Shown: in pieces, positions 1 to 8,639 of the stretch
Layout: every line of letters begins with the position of its first letter
Numbering within the stretch: position 1 is the stretch's first letter
NCBI RefSeq assembly: GCF_014649875.1
Contig: NZ_BMTW01000001.1
Span: 558,001-622,000 of the forward strand
Source: Streptomyces rubiginosohelvolus
GTDB taxonomy: Bacteria > Actinomycetota > Actinomycetes > Streptomycetales > Streptomycetaceae
DNA: 64,000 bases
Direction of reading: 5' to 3'
Program-made: the position numbers and the translations under genes
The notes under the pieces: model-generated
The model's input: the letters and a program-made list of their open reading frames with translations, nothing else
Databases searched by the model: none
What the model was told of the DNA's origin: nothing

Positions 1-1300
1 GGCGGTCGGCGGTGTCCTTGAGCCGGGCGAGGACTTCCTCCGGCTCCAGGTCGAGGCCCGCCAGCGCCTGGATGACCGTACGCAACTGGCCCATGGCGAT
101 GGCCGACTGGAGGCCCTCGCCCGCGACGCCGCCGACGACGAGTGCGGTACGGGCGCCGGACAGGGCGATGGTGTCGAACCAGCAGCCGCTGTCCCGGCCG
201 GGCAGCAGGACGTGCGCGGTGTCGACGGCGGCCTGCTGCCGCTCGGCCTGCGGGAGCAGCCGCCGCTGGACCGTCGAGGCGATGACGTGCTCGCGCTCGT
301 AGCGGCGGGCGTTGTCGATGGCCAGGGACGCGCGGGTGGCCGCCGTGACGGCCAGCGAGACGTCGTCCTCGTCGAAGGGTTCGGAGTCCCCGCAACGGTA
401 GAGGCTGACCAGTCCGAGGACCGCGCCCCGCAGCGTGAGGGGCACGACGATCAGGGAGTGCGCGCCGGTCTCCGCGACGGCGCGCGCCCCGTCCTGGTCG
501 GTGTCCGGCCACGGGGTGTCCGGGCCGAGCGGGACGAGCCGGGCCCGCAGGTCGGCGGCGGCGAGCGCGTACGGCGTACGGGCGGGAAGGTGGCGGGTCG
601 TGCCCGGCGCCCGCCCCCGGGCCCCGTTCCCGCTCTCCACCGCGCCCCGCACGGAGTCGCACCGGCCGCTCGCGGCGCGGCGCAGCGGGGTTCCGGGCGG
701 CATCGGGCCCACCGGCGGCTCGGCGCCCCGCAGGACGTCGTCCACCACCTCCACGACGGCGAGATCGGCGAAGCCGGGCGCCAGGGCGTCGGCGAAGGCA
801 CGGCAGGTGGTGGAGACGTCGAGGAAGCCGCCGACCGCGTCCCGCACGGCGGTGAGCGCGGCCTCCCTGGCCCGGCCCCGTTCCCGCTCGGTGACGTCGA
901 CGACCGCGACCACCAGGCCGCGGGCGGGGGCGTCGGGGCCGCCGGAGCCGTGCAGGCGGTACAGGGAGGTCAGGAACTGCCGGTCGCCGGGGATCCGGCG
1001 CAGCCGCCCCCGCACGAGGTGGTCGCGCACCGGGCCCTCACCGGCCAGCACCCGCTTCATGAGCTGCTCGGAGCCGTCCGGGTCGTCGAGCCGGAAGACC
1101 TCGGCGAACGGGCGGCCGGCGTACTCCCCGGTCACCACGCCCTCGACGAGGGAGTTGGCGCGTACGAGCCTGAGCCGCGGGTCGAGCACGAGCAGGCCGA
1201 CGGCGGACTGGGTGAACAGCACCGCGAGAAGCGCCTCGTCGAAGCCGCCGTCCGGCCTCGCGGCCCGCCCCGGCCCGGCCGGGGTCTCACTGTCCGCCAC
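1..1300 (-). CDS. PAS/GAF-domain SpoIIE-family protein phosphatase (3' end outside window)
   Basis: Read on the minus strand from a GTG at 1300, preceded by GGAGGG. The product begins with a PAS-like segment (FTQSAVGLLVLDPRLRLVRA), followed by a GAF-like domain (SLIVVPLTLRGAVLGLVSLY) and the start of a SpoIIE/PP2C phosphatase (VQRRLLPQ, then GVAGEGLQSAIAMGQLRTVI). The frame is still open at base 1, so the catalytic domain is cut by the window edge. Such proteins usually sense a signal through PAS/GAF and dephosphorylate anti-sigma-factor antagonists; the partner here is unknown. A cupin gene lies upstream in the same orientation, 138 bp away. Confidence 0.88.
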   Translation of the reverse strand, partial: MADSETPAGPGRAARPDGGFDEALLAVLFTQSAVGLLVLDPRLRLVRANSLVEGVVTGEYAGRPFAEVFRLDDPDGSEQLMKRVLAGEGPVRDHLVRGRLRRIPGDRQFLTSLYRLHGSGGPDAPARGLVVAVVDVTERERGRAREAALTAVRDAVGGFLDVSTTCRAFADALAPGFADLAVVEVVDDVLRGAEPPVGPMPPGTPLRRAASGRCDSVRGAVESGNGARGRAPGTTRHLPARTPYALAAADLRARLVPLGPDTPWPDTDQDGARAVAETGAHSLIVVPLTLRGAVLGLVSLYRCGDSEPFDEDDVSLAVTAATRASLAIDNARRYEREHVIASTVQRRLLPQAERQQAAVDTAHVLLPGRDSGCWFDTIALSGARTALVVGGVAGEGLQSAIAMGQLRTVIQALAGLDLEPEEVLARLKDTADR

Positions 1301-1438
1301 GGATCCACCCGCCCTCCGGCTCCGGCACGCCGGAGTACCGGTTCCGGCCCGCGCCGCACCAGCATCACCCGCCGCACCGGCCCGGGCCACCGGTGGACGG
1401 CAGGGGTGTGACGGCACGGCTGCCGGGGGCGGCGGGGG

Positions 1439-1738
1439 TCAGTCCCGGTCCACGATGACCAGCGTGCCCCGGCTGCCGGGCCGTACCGCGTGGGCGGCAC
1501 CCGCGCCCACCACGTACATCCCGCCCGGTCCCACCGTCACCTCGCGCCCCTCCACGGACAGTTCGAGGCGGCCGTCGAGCACCAGCAGGACCTCGGCCTC
1601 GCTGTGCCGCTCCTCCTCGACCGGCAGCGCGTCCATGCGCAGGACCCGCACCGACGCCGTCCCCACCCGGGCGAGCACCGTCGAACTCCACGCCCGGGGA
1701 AGGGCGGACGCCGTTTCCGACACCGTGACCACGCTCAT
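1439..1738 (-). CDS. Small cupin-domain protein
   Basis: 99-aa single-domain cupin. The fold is indicated by the H-x-E-AEVLLVLDGRLEL strand pattern and a second motif, GPGGMYVVGAGAAHAV. Metal or ligand chemistry cannot be assigned, since only part of the histidine set is obvious (H in EEERHSEAEV and in GAAHAV). The ATG at 1738 is preferred over an in-frame GTG three codons upstream because GAGAGG then sits at normal ribosome-binding distance. It is transcribed toward the PP2C phosphatase gene and may be co-transcribed with it. Possible roles are small-molecule binding or sugar/amino-acid isomerisation; none can be chosen. Confidence 0.8.
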   Translation of the reverse strand: MSVVTVSETASALPRAWSSTVLARVGTASVRVLRMDALPVEEERHSEAEVLLVLDGRLELSVEGREVTVGPGGMYVVGAGAAHAVRPGSRGTLVIVDRD

Positions 1739-1920
1739 CGCACACACCTCTCGGCGGGCTCTTCACGGCATGCCGTGGGGAGCCCGCGCCTCGGAATCGA
1801 AGGGATGCGAGGACGCTATCCGGGGCGGGGAGGCGGTGGGTCGACCGTTCGGCAAAGACTCCCGCCGGTGCCTTCCCCGGGTCTGCGTCATACTGATCCG
1901 CCGGAGCACAGGGGGGCGGC

Positions 1921-3156
1921 GTGAATCTGCCGGAACGTATCGGTGGCTACAACGTGGAGCGGGAGTTGGGTGCCGGCGGCATGGGCACCGTCTATCTGGC
2001 GCGCTCCCGTGGCGGGCGGTCGGTGGCCGTGAAGGTGGCCCGCCCGGAGCTCGCGGGCGATCCGCACTTCCGGGAGCGGTTCCGCGCCGAGGTCGCCGCC
2101 GCCCGCAGCGTGGGCGGCTTCCACACGGCCCCCGTGGTGGACGCGGACCCGGACGCGGCGGCACCCTGGCTGGCCACCGCGTACATTCCCGGGCCGACCC
2201 TCTCCGCTCTCCTGGCGGCCGAGGGGCCGATGGACGAGGTGCGGCTGCGGGGTCTTGGCGCGGCGCTCGCCGAGGCGCTGGCGGCGATCCACGGCTGCGG
2301 CCTGGTGCACCGCGATCTGAAGCCCGGCAACATCATCATGGCGGCGGACGGCCCCCGGGTCCTGGACTTCGGCATCGCGCGGGCGCTGGAGTCGACCCGG
2401 CTGACGGCCACCGGTACGGCCTTCGGCACCCCGGGGTTCCTGGCGCCGGAGCAGGCCCAGGGGCAGGAGGTCGACGGGGCCGCCGACGTGTTCGCGCTGG
2501 GCGCGGTGCTCGTCGCCGCGGCGGGCGGCAGCGCGTTCGGGGCGGGTACGCCGATGGGCCTGATGTACCGGTCGGTGCACGAGCCGCCGGACCTGGCCGC
2601 CGTGCCGGAGGGGCTGCGGCCGGTCCTCGCGGCGTGCCTGGCCAAGACCCCGGCGGAGCGGCCCGCACCGGCGGCCCTGCTGGACCTGTTCGTCCCGGAC
2701 GCGGCGCCTTCTCCGCCCGGCGCGGCGTACGCCCCCACGGTCGCGGCGGTTCCGCCGCCACCGCCGTACGCCCCGTACAACGGCTTCCAGCCACCGCACC
2801 CGTACCCGACCCCGGCCCACAGCTTCGCGCCGCAGCACCGGGCGACGGCCTGGTCCATGGGGGCGGGCGGCGCTCCGGACGACGACGCCGACCTCTCGTT
2901 CGTGGCGGTCGGCCCGGGCAGCTCCCTCCTGATCGACGCGACAGGCATCACGCTGGGCCCGGAGGGCGCGGAGACGCCATACGCCTGGGCCGAGATCCGC
3001 ACCGTGACGTACGCGGCCGAGGGCCCCAAGCACCTCCAGGTCGTCGTCCACCCGCACCACGGCACGGCCCACCCGTGCGTCATCGCCGCCCGCCGGAAGT
3101 CCCGCCTCCAGGAGTGGCTGCAGGACCTGCCGCTGATCCTGGAGTGCTTCCTGTAG
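1921..3156 (+). CDS. Soluble Ser/Thr protein kinase (Hanks type)
   Basis: 411 aa, GTG start. The kinase domain (about residues 8-265) is complete: glycine loop GAGGMGTVYLA, lysine in VAVKVA, catalytic HRDLKPGN, DFGIARA, and activation segment ending in GTPGFLAPEQ. A Pro-rich linker (about 265-320) joins a C-terminal domain of about 90 residues (SLLIDATGITLG to ILECFL) that looks like a small beta-rich PH-like module. No membrane segment is visible, so it is probably cytosolic, unlike the receptor-type kinase at 54321-56357. Substrates are unknown. It stands alone on this strand, its 3' end 15 bp from the convergent tetR gene. Confidence 0.93.
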   Translation: MNLPERIGGYNVERELGAGGMGTVYLARSRGGRSVAVKVARPELAGDPHFRERFRAEVAAARSVGGFHTAPVVDADPDAAAPWLATAYIPGPTLSALLAAEGPMDEVRLRGLGAALAEALAAIHGCGLVHRDLKPGNIIMAADGPRVLDFGIARALESTRLTATGTAFGTPGFLAPEQAQGQEVDGAADVFALGAVLVAAAGGSAFGAGTPMGLMYRSVHEPPDLAAVPEGLRPVLAACLAKTPAERPAPAALLDLFVPDAAPSPPGAAYAPTVAAVPPPPPYAPYNGFQPPHPYPTPAHSFAPQHRATAWSMGAGGAPDDDADLSFVAVGPGSSLLIDATGITLGPEGAETPYAWAEIRTVTYAAEGPKHLQVVVHPHHGTAHPCVIAARRKSRLQEWLQDLPLILECFL

Positions 3157-3171
3157 CGGCAGGGACCGGCC

Positions 3172-3762
3172 TCAGTACCCCGGCGCCCGCAGCGACCGCA
3201 GGACGTGGTCCACCAGTGCGGCGATGGTCTTCTCGTCCTGGACGGGCTTGCGCAGCACATGGCGGTAGTAGACGGGGCCGTACAGCATCTCCACCGCCAG
3301 CGGGAGGTCCGCGCCGGGCGGGATCTGGCCCTGGTCCTGGGCGCTGCGGAGGCGGCCGATCGCCTCCTCGACGCGCGGGTCGACCAGCTGTTCGCGCAGT
3401 TGCTGGGCCAGGCGGTCGTCGTGGTGGAGCTCGGAGAGGATGCCCGCGTAGGCGGGGCCGAAGGGCGGGACCGAGAGCAGTTTCACCGCGCCGGCGACGT
3501 GGGAGCGCAGGTCGGCGCCGATGTCGCCGGTGTCCACGAACGGAGTCGCGTCGATCAGGGCGTCCGTGAACGCCTCCAGCAGGACCGCCCCTTTTGACGG
3601 CCACCAGCGGTAGATCGTCTTCTTGCTGACCCCGGCGTCGGCCGCGATGGCCTCTATCGTGACGTGCCCGTACCCCCGCTCCGTACAGAGGTCCAGGGCG
3701 GACCGCAGGATCGCGCGGCGTGATCGTTCGCTGCGTCGCACACTGCTCGGCGGTGTGATCAT
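3172..3762 (-). CDS. TetR/AcrR-family transcriptional regulator
   Basis: 196 aa from the chosen ATG. The N-terminal helix-turn-helix is clear: RRAILRSALDLCTERGYGHVTIEAIAADAGVS, then KKTIYRWWPSKGAVLLEAF. The rest is a TetR C-terminal ligand domain (DLPLAVEMLYGPVYYRHVL). A longer start at 3804 adds 14 residues, but the HTH begins soon after the shorter start and neither has a good Shine-Dalgarno. A TATGCT element six bases before the 3762 ATG would suit a leaderless transcript. The neighbouring ABC exporter lies upstream in the same orientation (ending 3998), so it may be a target, but that is a guess. Confidence 0.9.
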   Translation of the reverse strand: MITPPSSVRRSERSRRAILRSALDLCTERGYGHVTIEAIAADAGVSKKTIYRWWPSKGAVLLEAFTDALIDATPFVDTGDIGADLRSHVAGAVKLLSVPPFGPAYAGILSELHHDDRLAQQLREQLVDPRVEEAIGRLRSAQDQGQIPPGADLPLAVEMLYGPVYYRHVLRKPVQDEKTIAALVDHVLRSLRAPGY

Positions 3763-3997
3763 TCGGTGAGCATAGGGGGGTTCCAGCCAATCTCTTGTTG
3801 ACATCTCGTCGCCAAAGACCGAACAATACCCAGGCGGAAACGGAACGTACCGTGTCGTGTCGTTCCGGTTGCCCGCACCGTTCGTGCCGTTCGTGCCGCG
3901 ACGAGCCGATCGGGGGACGGCTCGCCCGGCCGACGGTGCGTGCGGACCCCGCCGATCCGATCAGGCCAGACCCCCTTGCGCTCACGCGGAACGGCCC

Positions 3998-4909
3998 TCA
4001 CGCCGTGATGTCCTTGGCCGTGAAGCGGGCCCAGGCCGCCGAGCCGAACACCGCGACGTACAGCCCCTGGAGCTGGAAGTTCTTGCTCAGGTCGTCCCAG
4101 TGGACCGGTTCGCGCAGGACGTCGGCGAACGACATCCAGTAGTGCGCGAACAGATACGGGTGCACGCCGCTCAGCTGCGGAATGCTGTCCAGGATCTGCA
4201 CCGTGATCAGCAGTCCGACCGTGGCCGCCATCGCCCCGATCCCACTGCCGGTCAGCGTCGAGACGAACAGCCCGATCGCGGCGAACCCGGTCAGCGACAC
4301 CGCGACGACCAGCGCGGTCAGCGCCGCCCGCACCACCCCCTCACCGAAGCCGATCCGGGTCCCCGAGATCGTGGTGACATCACCCACCGGGAACAGCAGC
4401 GCGCCCGCCGCCAGCGCCGACACCGCCACGACCAGGGTCGCGATCAGGCAGAAGACGAGGACGGAGGCGTACTTCACGAGCAGCAGCCGGGTGCGGCCCG
4501 CCGGGGCGACCAGCAGATAGCGCAGGGTGCCGCTGTTCGCCTCGCCCGCGACCGCGTCGCCCGCGACGACACCGACGGCCATCGGCAGGAACACCGGCAG
4601 CGTCGCGGCGAGGGCGGCGAAGACCAGGAAATAGCCGTTGTTGGTGACCTGGGCGAGGAAGGCCGGGCCCGCCCCGCCGTCCGGGCCGCCCTCCCCGCCA
4701 CCACCGCCTCCGCCCGTCTCGATCCGGACCGCGATCCCGATGAGGACGGGGACGGCGGCGAGGACGCCGAGCAGGGCGTAGGTGCGGTGGCGGCGCAGCA
4801 GCGTGGTGATCTCGGAGCGGAGGAGACCCAGGGTCCACAGCGGATGACGAGAGCCCTGCGGATCGCTGAGACGCGCCCGTTCAGCCTGCGACTTCTCAGC
4901 CTGCGACAT
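3998..4909 (-). CDS. ABC-2-type transporter permease
   Basis: 303-aa integral membrane protein with about six hydrophobic segments (for example YALLGVLAAVPVLIGIAV and MAATVGLLITVQIL) and a Gly-rich extracellular loop near residues 68-80. The motif NSGTLRYLLVAPAGRTRLLLVKY is typical of ABC-2 export permeases. The start overlaps the end of the ATPase gene by 14 bp and has GGGAGAGGG ahead of it, so the two are translationally coupled and form one exporter. The substrate (drug, lipid or antibiotic) cannot be read from sequence. Confidence 0.92.
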   Translation of the reverse strand: MSQAEKSQAERARLSDPQGSRHPLWTLGLLRSEITTLLRRHRTYALLGVLAAVPVLIGIAVRIETGGGGGGGEGGPDGGAGPAFLAQVTNNGYFLVFAALAATLPVFLPMAVGVVAGDAVAGEANSGTLRYLLVAPAGRTRLLLVKYASVLVFCLIATLVVAVSALAAGALLFPVGDVTTISGTRIGFGEGVVRAALTALVVAVSLTGFAAIGLFVSTLTGSGIGAMAATVGLLITVQILDSIPQLSGVHPYLFAHYWMSFADVLREPVHWDDLSKNFQLQGLYVAVFGSAAWARFTAKDITA

Positions 4910-5885
4910 CGAATCCCTCTCCCGTGAGTGCGACGAAGGCGTCCTCCAGCGAACCCCGCTCGACGCCGAAGGACCGCACCCGCACCCCGCCGCCCACCAG
5001 CGCCGCGTTGAGGTCGGCGAGGTCCACGGCGGCGGGCGGGGCGTCGGCGGTCAGCCGGTCGCCGTCGGTGCTCAGGCCGGTGATCCCGTGCTCCCTGAGG
5101 ATGCGGGCGGCTTCCCCGGGGTCGGGGGTGGTGACGGCGAGCCGGCCCCGGGCGCGCGCGGCGAGGTCGGCGACCGGGCCCTGGACGATCAGCCGGCCCC
5201 GGGCCATCACCGCCGCGTGCGTGCAGACCTGCTCGATCTCGTCCAGCAGGTGGGAGGAGAGGAACACCGTGGTGCCCTCGGCCGCCAGCTCCCGGACCAG
5301 GAGCCGGATCTCGCGCATGCCCTGCGGGTCGAGGCCGTTGGTCGGCTCGTCCAGGACCAGCAGCCGGCGCGGCCGGAGCAGGGCGGCGGCGAGGCCGAGG
5401 CGCTGCTTCATGCCGAGCGAGTACGCCTTGGCCTTCTTCCCGGAGGCGGCGGCGAGCCCGACCCGTTCCAGGGCCGTACCGACGCGGGCCCGGCGGGTGC
5501 GCGGGTCGGCGGTGGGGTCGGCCCGGTCGTACCGCAGGAGGTTGTCCCGGCCGTTCAGGAAGCCGTACAGCGCGGGCCCCTCGATCAGCGCGCCGACTTC
5601 CGGCAGCACCGTACGGGCGGCCTCCGGCATCGGGCGGCCGAGCACCTCGGCGGTGCCGGACGTCGGGTCGATGAGGCCCATCAGCATCCGGATCGTGGTG
5701 GTCTTCCCGGAGCCGTTGGGGCCGAGGAAGCCGAAGACGCTGCCGGCGGGCACGGTCAGGTCGAGGCCGTCCACGGCGAGCTGACCGCCCCGGTAACGCT
5801 TGGTCAGGCCACGGGTGCGGATGACGGGGGCGCCGGCGGCCGCGTCCGGCGCGGAGTCCCTGGCCTCAGCCGCTGTGTCCGTCAT
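4896..5885 (-). CDS. ABC exporter ATP-binding protein
   Basis: 329 aa from the ATG at 5885, which has GGAGAGG upstream; a longer reading to 5945 lacks a ribosome site. Walker A is GPNGSGKTTT, the signature region SLGMKQRLGLAAALL, Walker B LLVLDEPTNGLDP, and the switch histidine lies in LSSHLLDEIEQ. The C-terminal regulatory tail (about 100 residues) resembles DrrA/CcmA-type ATPases. It pairs with the downstream overlapping permease. A strong hairpin at 5931-5968 separates this pair from the upstream LolA-like gene, so it probably has its own promoter. Confidence 0.95.
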   Translation of the reverse strand: MTDTAAEARDSAPDAAAGAPVIRTRGLTKRYRGGQLAVDGLDLTVPAGSVFGFLGPNGSGKTTTIRMLMGLIDPTSGTAEVLGRPMPEAARTVLPEVGALIEGPALYGFLNGRDNLLRYDRADPTADPRTRRARVGTALERVGLAAASGKKAKAYSLGMKQRLGLAAALLRPRRLLVLDEPTNGLDPQGMREIRLLVRELAAEGTTVFLSSHLLDEIEQVCTHAAVMARGRLIVQGPVADLAARARGRLAVTTPDPGEAARILREHGITGLSTDGDRLTADAPPAAVDLADLNAALVGGGVRVRSFGVERGSLEDAFVALTGEGFDVAG

Positions 5886-5930
5886 GGCGGTCGCACCTCT
5901 CCGTGAGCACGGGGTCGTCGAGCGCGGAGC

Positions 5931-5968
5931 CGCCGTGACCTCCACGCGGGTGCGCGGAGGTCACGGCG
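5931..5968 (-). terminator. 13-bp stem terminator between the LolA-like gene and the ABC operon
   Basis: CGCCGTGACCTCC (5931-5943) pairs perfectly with GGAGGTCACGGCG (5956-5968) around a 12-nt loop. It follows the LolA-like gene by about 30 bp on the minus strand. There is no U-tract, as is common for Streptomyces terminators. Confidence 0.75.
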
Positions 5969-5998
5969 GCCGGGTGTCCAGGTGCCCCTGGGAAGGTT

Positions 5999-7249
5999 CT
6001 ACTTCGCGGCGGCGTCGGCCGCACGCACCAGCGCGTCCTTCGTCACCGCTCCGACGTACACCGAGCCGTCGTCCGTCAGCAGGGCGTTGACCAGGCGCGT
6101 CTTGAAGACCGTGCCCGAGCCGAACTTCCCGGTGACCTTGTCGCCGAGCGCGTCGAGGAAGCCCTGCGCCTCGGCCGGCATGTCGTCCGAGCCCGCCTCG
6201 GGGAGGCCCTTGCCGCCGGGGGACTTGATCTCGGCGATCGAGGTCCAGCCCTCTCCGATGACGTTGAAGCCGCCCTCGCCCGCGAGGCCGTCCAGCTCGG
6301 CCAGCTGTCCGGGCAGCGCCTTCTGGGCCGCGCCGCGCTCGTCCTTGCCGGTCTCCAGCTCGTCGGCCTCGGTCACCTTGGCGCCCTTGGGCGGCGTGAA
6401 GGCGAACGTGGACGCGGCGGGCTTGGAGAAGTCGACCTTGGTGAACCCGGCGTCGACGACGGCCTTGCCGCCGCTCGCCGCGGACAGGGTGAACTTCAGC
6501 GGTACGCCGTTCTCGGCGTCCACGGCGATCCGGACCGAGCCGATCGTCGAGCCGGACTGCTTCGGCTTGATCAGCAGCTGGTACGCGTCGCGCCCGGCGA
6601 CCTGCGCCGTGCCGTCCACGGTCACCGAGGTGGTGTCCCCGGCCGCCGCGAGCGCCTGCTCGGCGAAGTCCTTCGGGGTGGCCGGAGCGCCCTCGGGCCC
6701 CTTCGGGGCCTTCTCCGCGTGCTTCCCGGCATCCCGGCCCTCGGGTGCCTCGGCGTGGTAGACCTCGTCGGACGCGCTGTCGTACGCCCAGACCTCGCCC
6801 TGGTTGTGGATGACGCTGTACTCGGACGCGTCCCCGAGGACGGAGAGCTTCTGCCGCTCCGGTCCGTCGGCGGCCACCCGCAGCGTGTGCGTGCCGGACG
6901 TCAGCTCCATGAGCTTGTCCTGCGGGGCCGCCGCGCCGCCGTCCTTGCCCTCGCCGCCCGGTACGAGCGAGCCCGCGAGGCCGTCCAGGGGCAGGCCCAG
7001 GTCGGTGCTGATCTTGAACGTGCCGGAGAGCTGCTCCTCATCGGAAGCGGCGATCTTCTCGATGAGTTCCTGTGCGCTGATCTTCGGCAGGTCCGGGTCG
7101 CCCGAGCTCGCGAGCGCCGGGACGAGTCCGATGGTCGCGGCCGCCACCCCCGCGACCGCGACGGGGACGATGTAGCGCGCCGTCTTCCGGCGGCCCACGA
7201 CAGTGCTCGTGGCCTCTCCGATGGTCTCTGCGCTGTCGTTCGGTGCCAT
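5999..7249 (-). CDS. LolA-like outer-membrane-lipoprotein-sorting-fold protein (membrane-anchored)
   Basis: 416 aa from the ATG at 7249, with GGAGG upstream. An N-terminal hydrophobic segment (YIVPVAVAGVAAATIGLVPA) acts as an uncleaved anchor or signal. The extracytoplasmic part has LolA/LppX-type features: an ISAQELIEKIAASDEEQLSGTF opening, then VWAYDSASDEVYH and a C-terminal GSVYVGAVT strand. Actinobacteria lack the Gram-negative Lol route, so it more likely binds a lipid or lipoprotein at the membrane surface. The ABC exporter downstream is an attractive partner, although a terminator intervenes. Confidence 0.82.
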   Translation of the reverse strand: MAPNDSAETIGEATSTVVGRRKTARYIVPVAVAGVAAATIGLVPALASSGDPDLPKISAQELIEKIAASDEEQLSGTFKISTDLGLPLDGLAGSLVPGGEGKDGGAAAPQDKLMELTSGTHTLRVAADGPERQKLSVLGDASEYSVIHNQGEVWAYDSASDEVYHAEAPEGRDAGKHAEKAPKGPEGAPATPKDFAEQALAAAGDTTSVTVDGTAQVAGRDAYQLLIKPKQSGSTIGSVRIAVDAENGVPLKFTLSAASGGKAVVDAGFTKVDFSKPAASTFAFTPPKGAKVTEADELETGKDERGAAQKALPGQLAELDGLAGEGGFNVIGEGWTSIAEIKSPGGKGLPEAGSDDMPAEAQGFLDALGDKVTGKFGSGTVFKTRLVNALLTDDGSVYVGAVTKDALVRAADAAAK

Positions 7250-7469
7250 GGTGTGCCCTACCTCCGTGGTCGGCGGCTTCCGTTGATAACCATCTGACCA
7301 AATCGGGCGGTTCGAAGCGTCAGCCCGGGGAATCAACTCCGCCTACTGCTCCGGTATGACAACCGAAGGGGGCGTGTACGCCATCCCGTAGGGGTGGGCC
7401 GCCCCGTGAAACCACGTGGTGGGGCCCCCGGTGACACCGCGTCGAGCGGCGGCGGACACCCCCTAGGCC

Positions 7470-8480
7470 TCAGCCCGCGCGGTGCACCACCGCGTCGCAC
7501 AGCTCCTCCAGCGCGGCCTTCGCGTACCCCTCGGGCAGCGGGGCGAGCGTGGCACGCGCCTCCTGGGCGTAGCGCACGGTGTCCTGGCGGGCCTGCTCCA
7601 GCGCCGGGTGGGCGCGCAGCCGGCGCAGCACCTCGGCCAGGGCGTCGTCGCCGCTCAGGTCACCGTCGAGCAGTTCGACGAGCTCCAGGTCGTCGGGCTT
7701 GCCGTAGGCGGCCGCCTGGGCGCGCAGCCGCAGGACCGGGAGCGTGGGGATGCCCTCGCGCAGGTCGGTGCCGGGGGTCTTGCCGGACTCGTGGGAGTCG
7801 GAGGCGATGTCGAGGACGTCGTCGGCGAGCTGGAAGGCGATGCCGAGCCGTTCCCCGTACTGGGTGAGGACGTCCACGGTCCGCTCGTCGGCGCCGGACA
7901 TCATCGCCCCGAACCGGCCGGAGACGGCGACCAGCGAACCGGTCTTGCCGCTGAGCACGTCCAGGTAGTGGTCGACCGGGTCGCGGCCGTCCCGCGGGCC
8001 CGCGGTCTCCAGGATCTGTCCGGTGACGAGGCGCTCGAAGGCCTCGGCCTGGATGCGGACGGCCTCGGGGCCGAGGTCGGCCAGGATGTGGGAGGCGCGG
8101 GCGAAGAGGAAGTCGCCGGTGAGGACGGCGACCGAGTTGCCCCAGCGGGTGTTCGCGCTGGGCACCCCGCGCCGGACGTCGGCCTCGTCCATCACGTCGT
8201 CGTGGTAGAGCGTGGCCAGATGGGTCAGCTCGACGACGACGGCCGAGGGGACGACTCCCGGCGCGTCGGGATCCCCGAACTGTGACGCGAGCATGACCAG
8301 CAAGGGACGGAACCTCTTGCCCCCCGCGCGCACCAGGTGCTGGGCGGCGTCCGTGATGAAGGGGACATCGCTCTTGGTGGCTTCGAGCAGCCCTGCCTCG
8401 ACAGCGGCCAGGCCCGACTGGACATCGGCCTCAAGAGCCTGGTCCCGCACGTGCAGTCCGAACGGCCCGACGACGGTCAC
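7470..8480 (-). CDS. Long-chain all-trans polyprenyl diphosphate synthase
   Basis: 336 aa, GTG start with GGAGA upstream. The first Asp-rich motif is DDVMDEAD (residues about 93-100) and the second DDVLDIASDS (about 217-226); GGKRFRPLLVMLAS is the usual isopentenyl-binding region. The residues just before the first Asp motif (ELTHLATLYH) are small or medium sized, as expected for long-chain synthases, so a menaquinone side-chain enzyme is the likely role. That fits the nuo, menG, mqnA and mqnC genes in this window. It is divergent from the POT transporter at 8640. Confidence 0.93.
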   Translation of the reverse strand: MTVVGPFGLHVRDQALEADVQSGLAAVEAGLLEATKSDVPFITDAAQHLVRAGGKRFRPLLVMLASQFGDPDAPGVVPSAVVVELTHLATLYHDDVMDEADVRRGVPSANTRWGNSVAVLTGDFLFARASHILADLGPEAVRIQAEAFERLVTGQILETAGPRDGRDPVDHYLDVLSGKTGSLVAVSGRFGAMMSGADERTVDVLTQYGERLGIAFQLADDVLDIASDSHESGKTPGTDLREGIPTLPVLRLRAQAAAYGKPDDLELVELLDGDLSGDDALAEVLRRLRAHPALEQARQDTVRYAQEARATLAPLPEGYAKAALEELCDAVVHRAG

Positions 8481-8639
8481 GGGGGCATCTCCTGTCTGCT
8501 GACGATCACACGCAATGTCGATGTGTCGCTGTCTCTCGAATCAACTTCAGCGTATCCGGTCCTCTATGGATCACCGTGGGCGGCTTCCCATGACTGCCGG
8601 TATGTTCGGGATCAGCTCATACGATCAGGAGTCTCCGCT

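Noticed and set aside
435-3569. A very long open frame on the plus strand covering the phosphatase, cupin and kinase region.
   Set aside because: Its product is Arg/Pro/Ser-rich with no domain, and it overlaps genes with clear motifs; it is an antisense/out-of-frame artefact of high GC.
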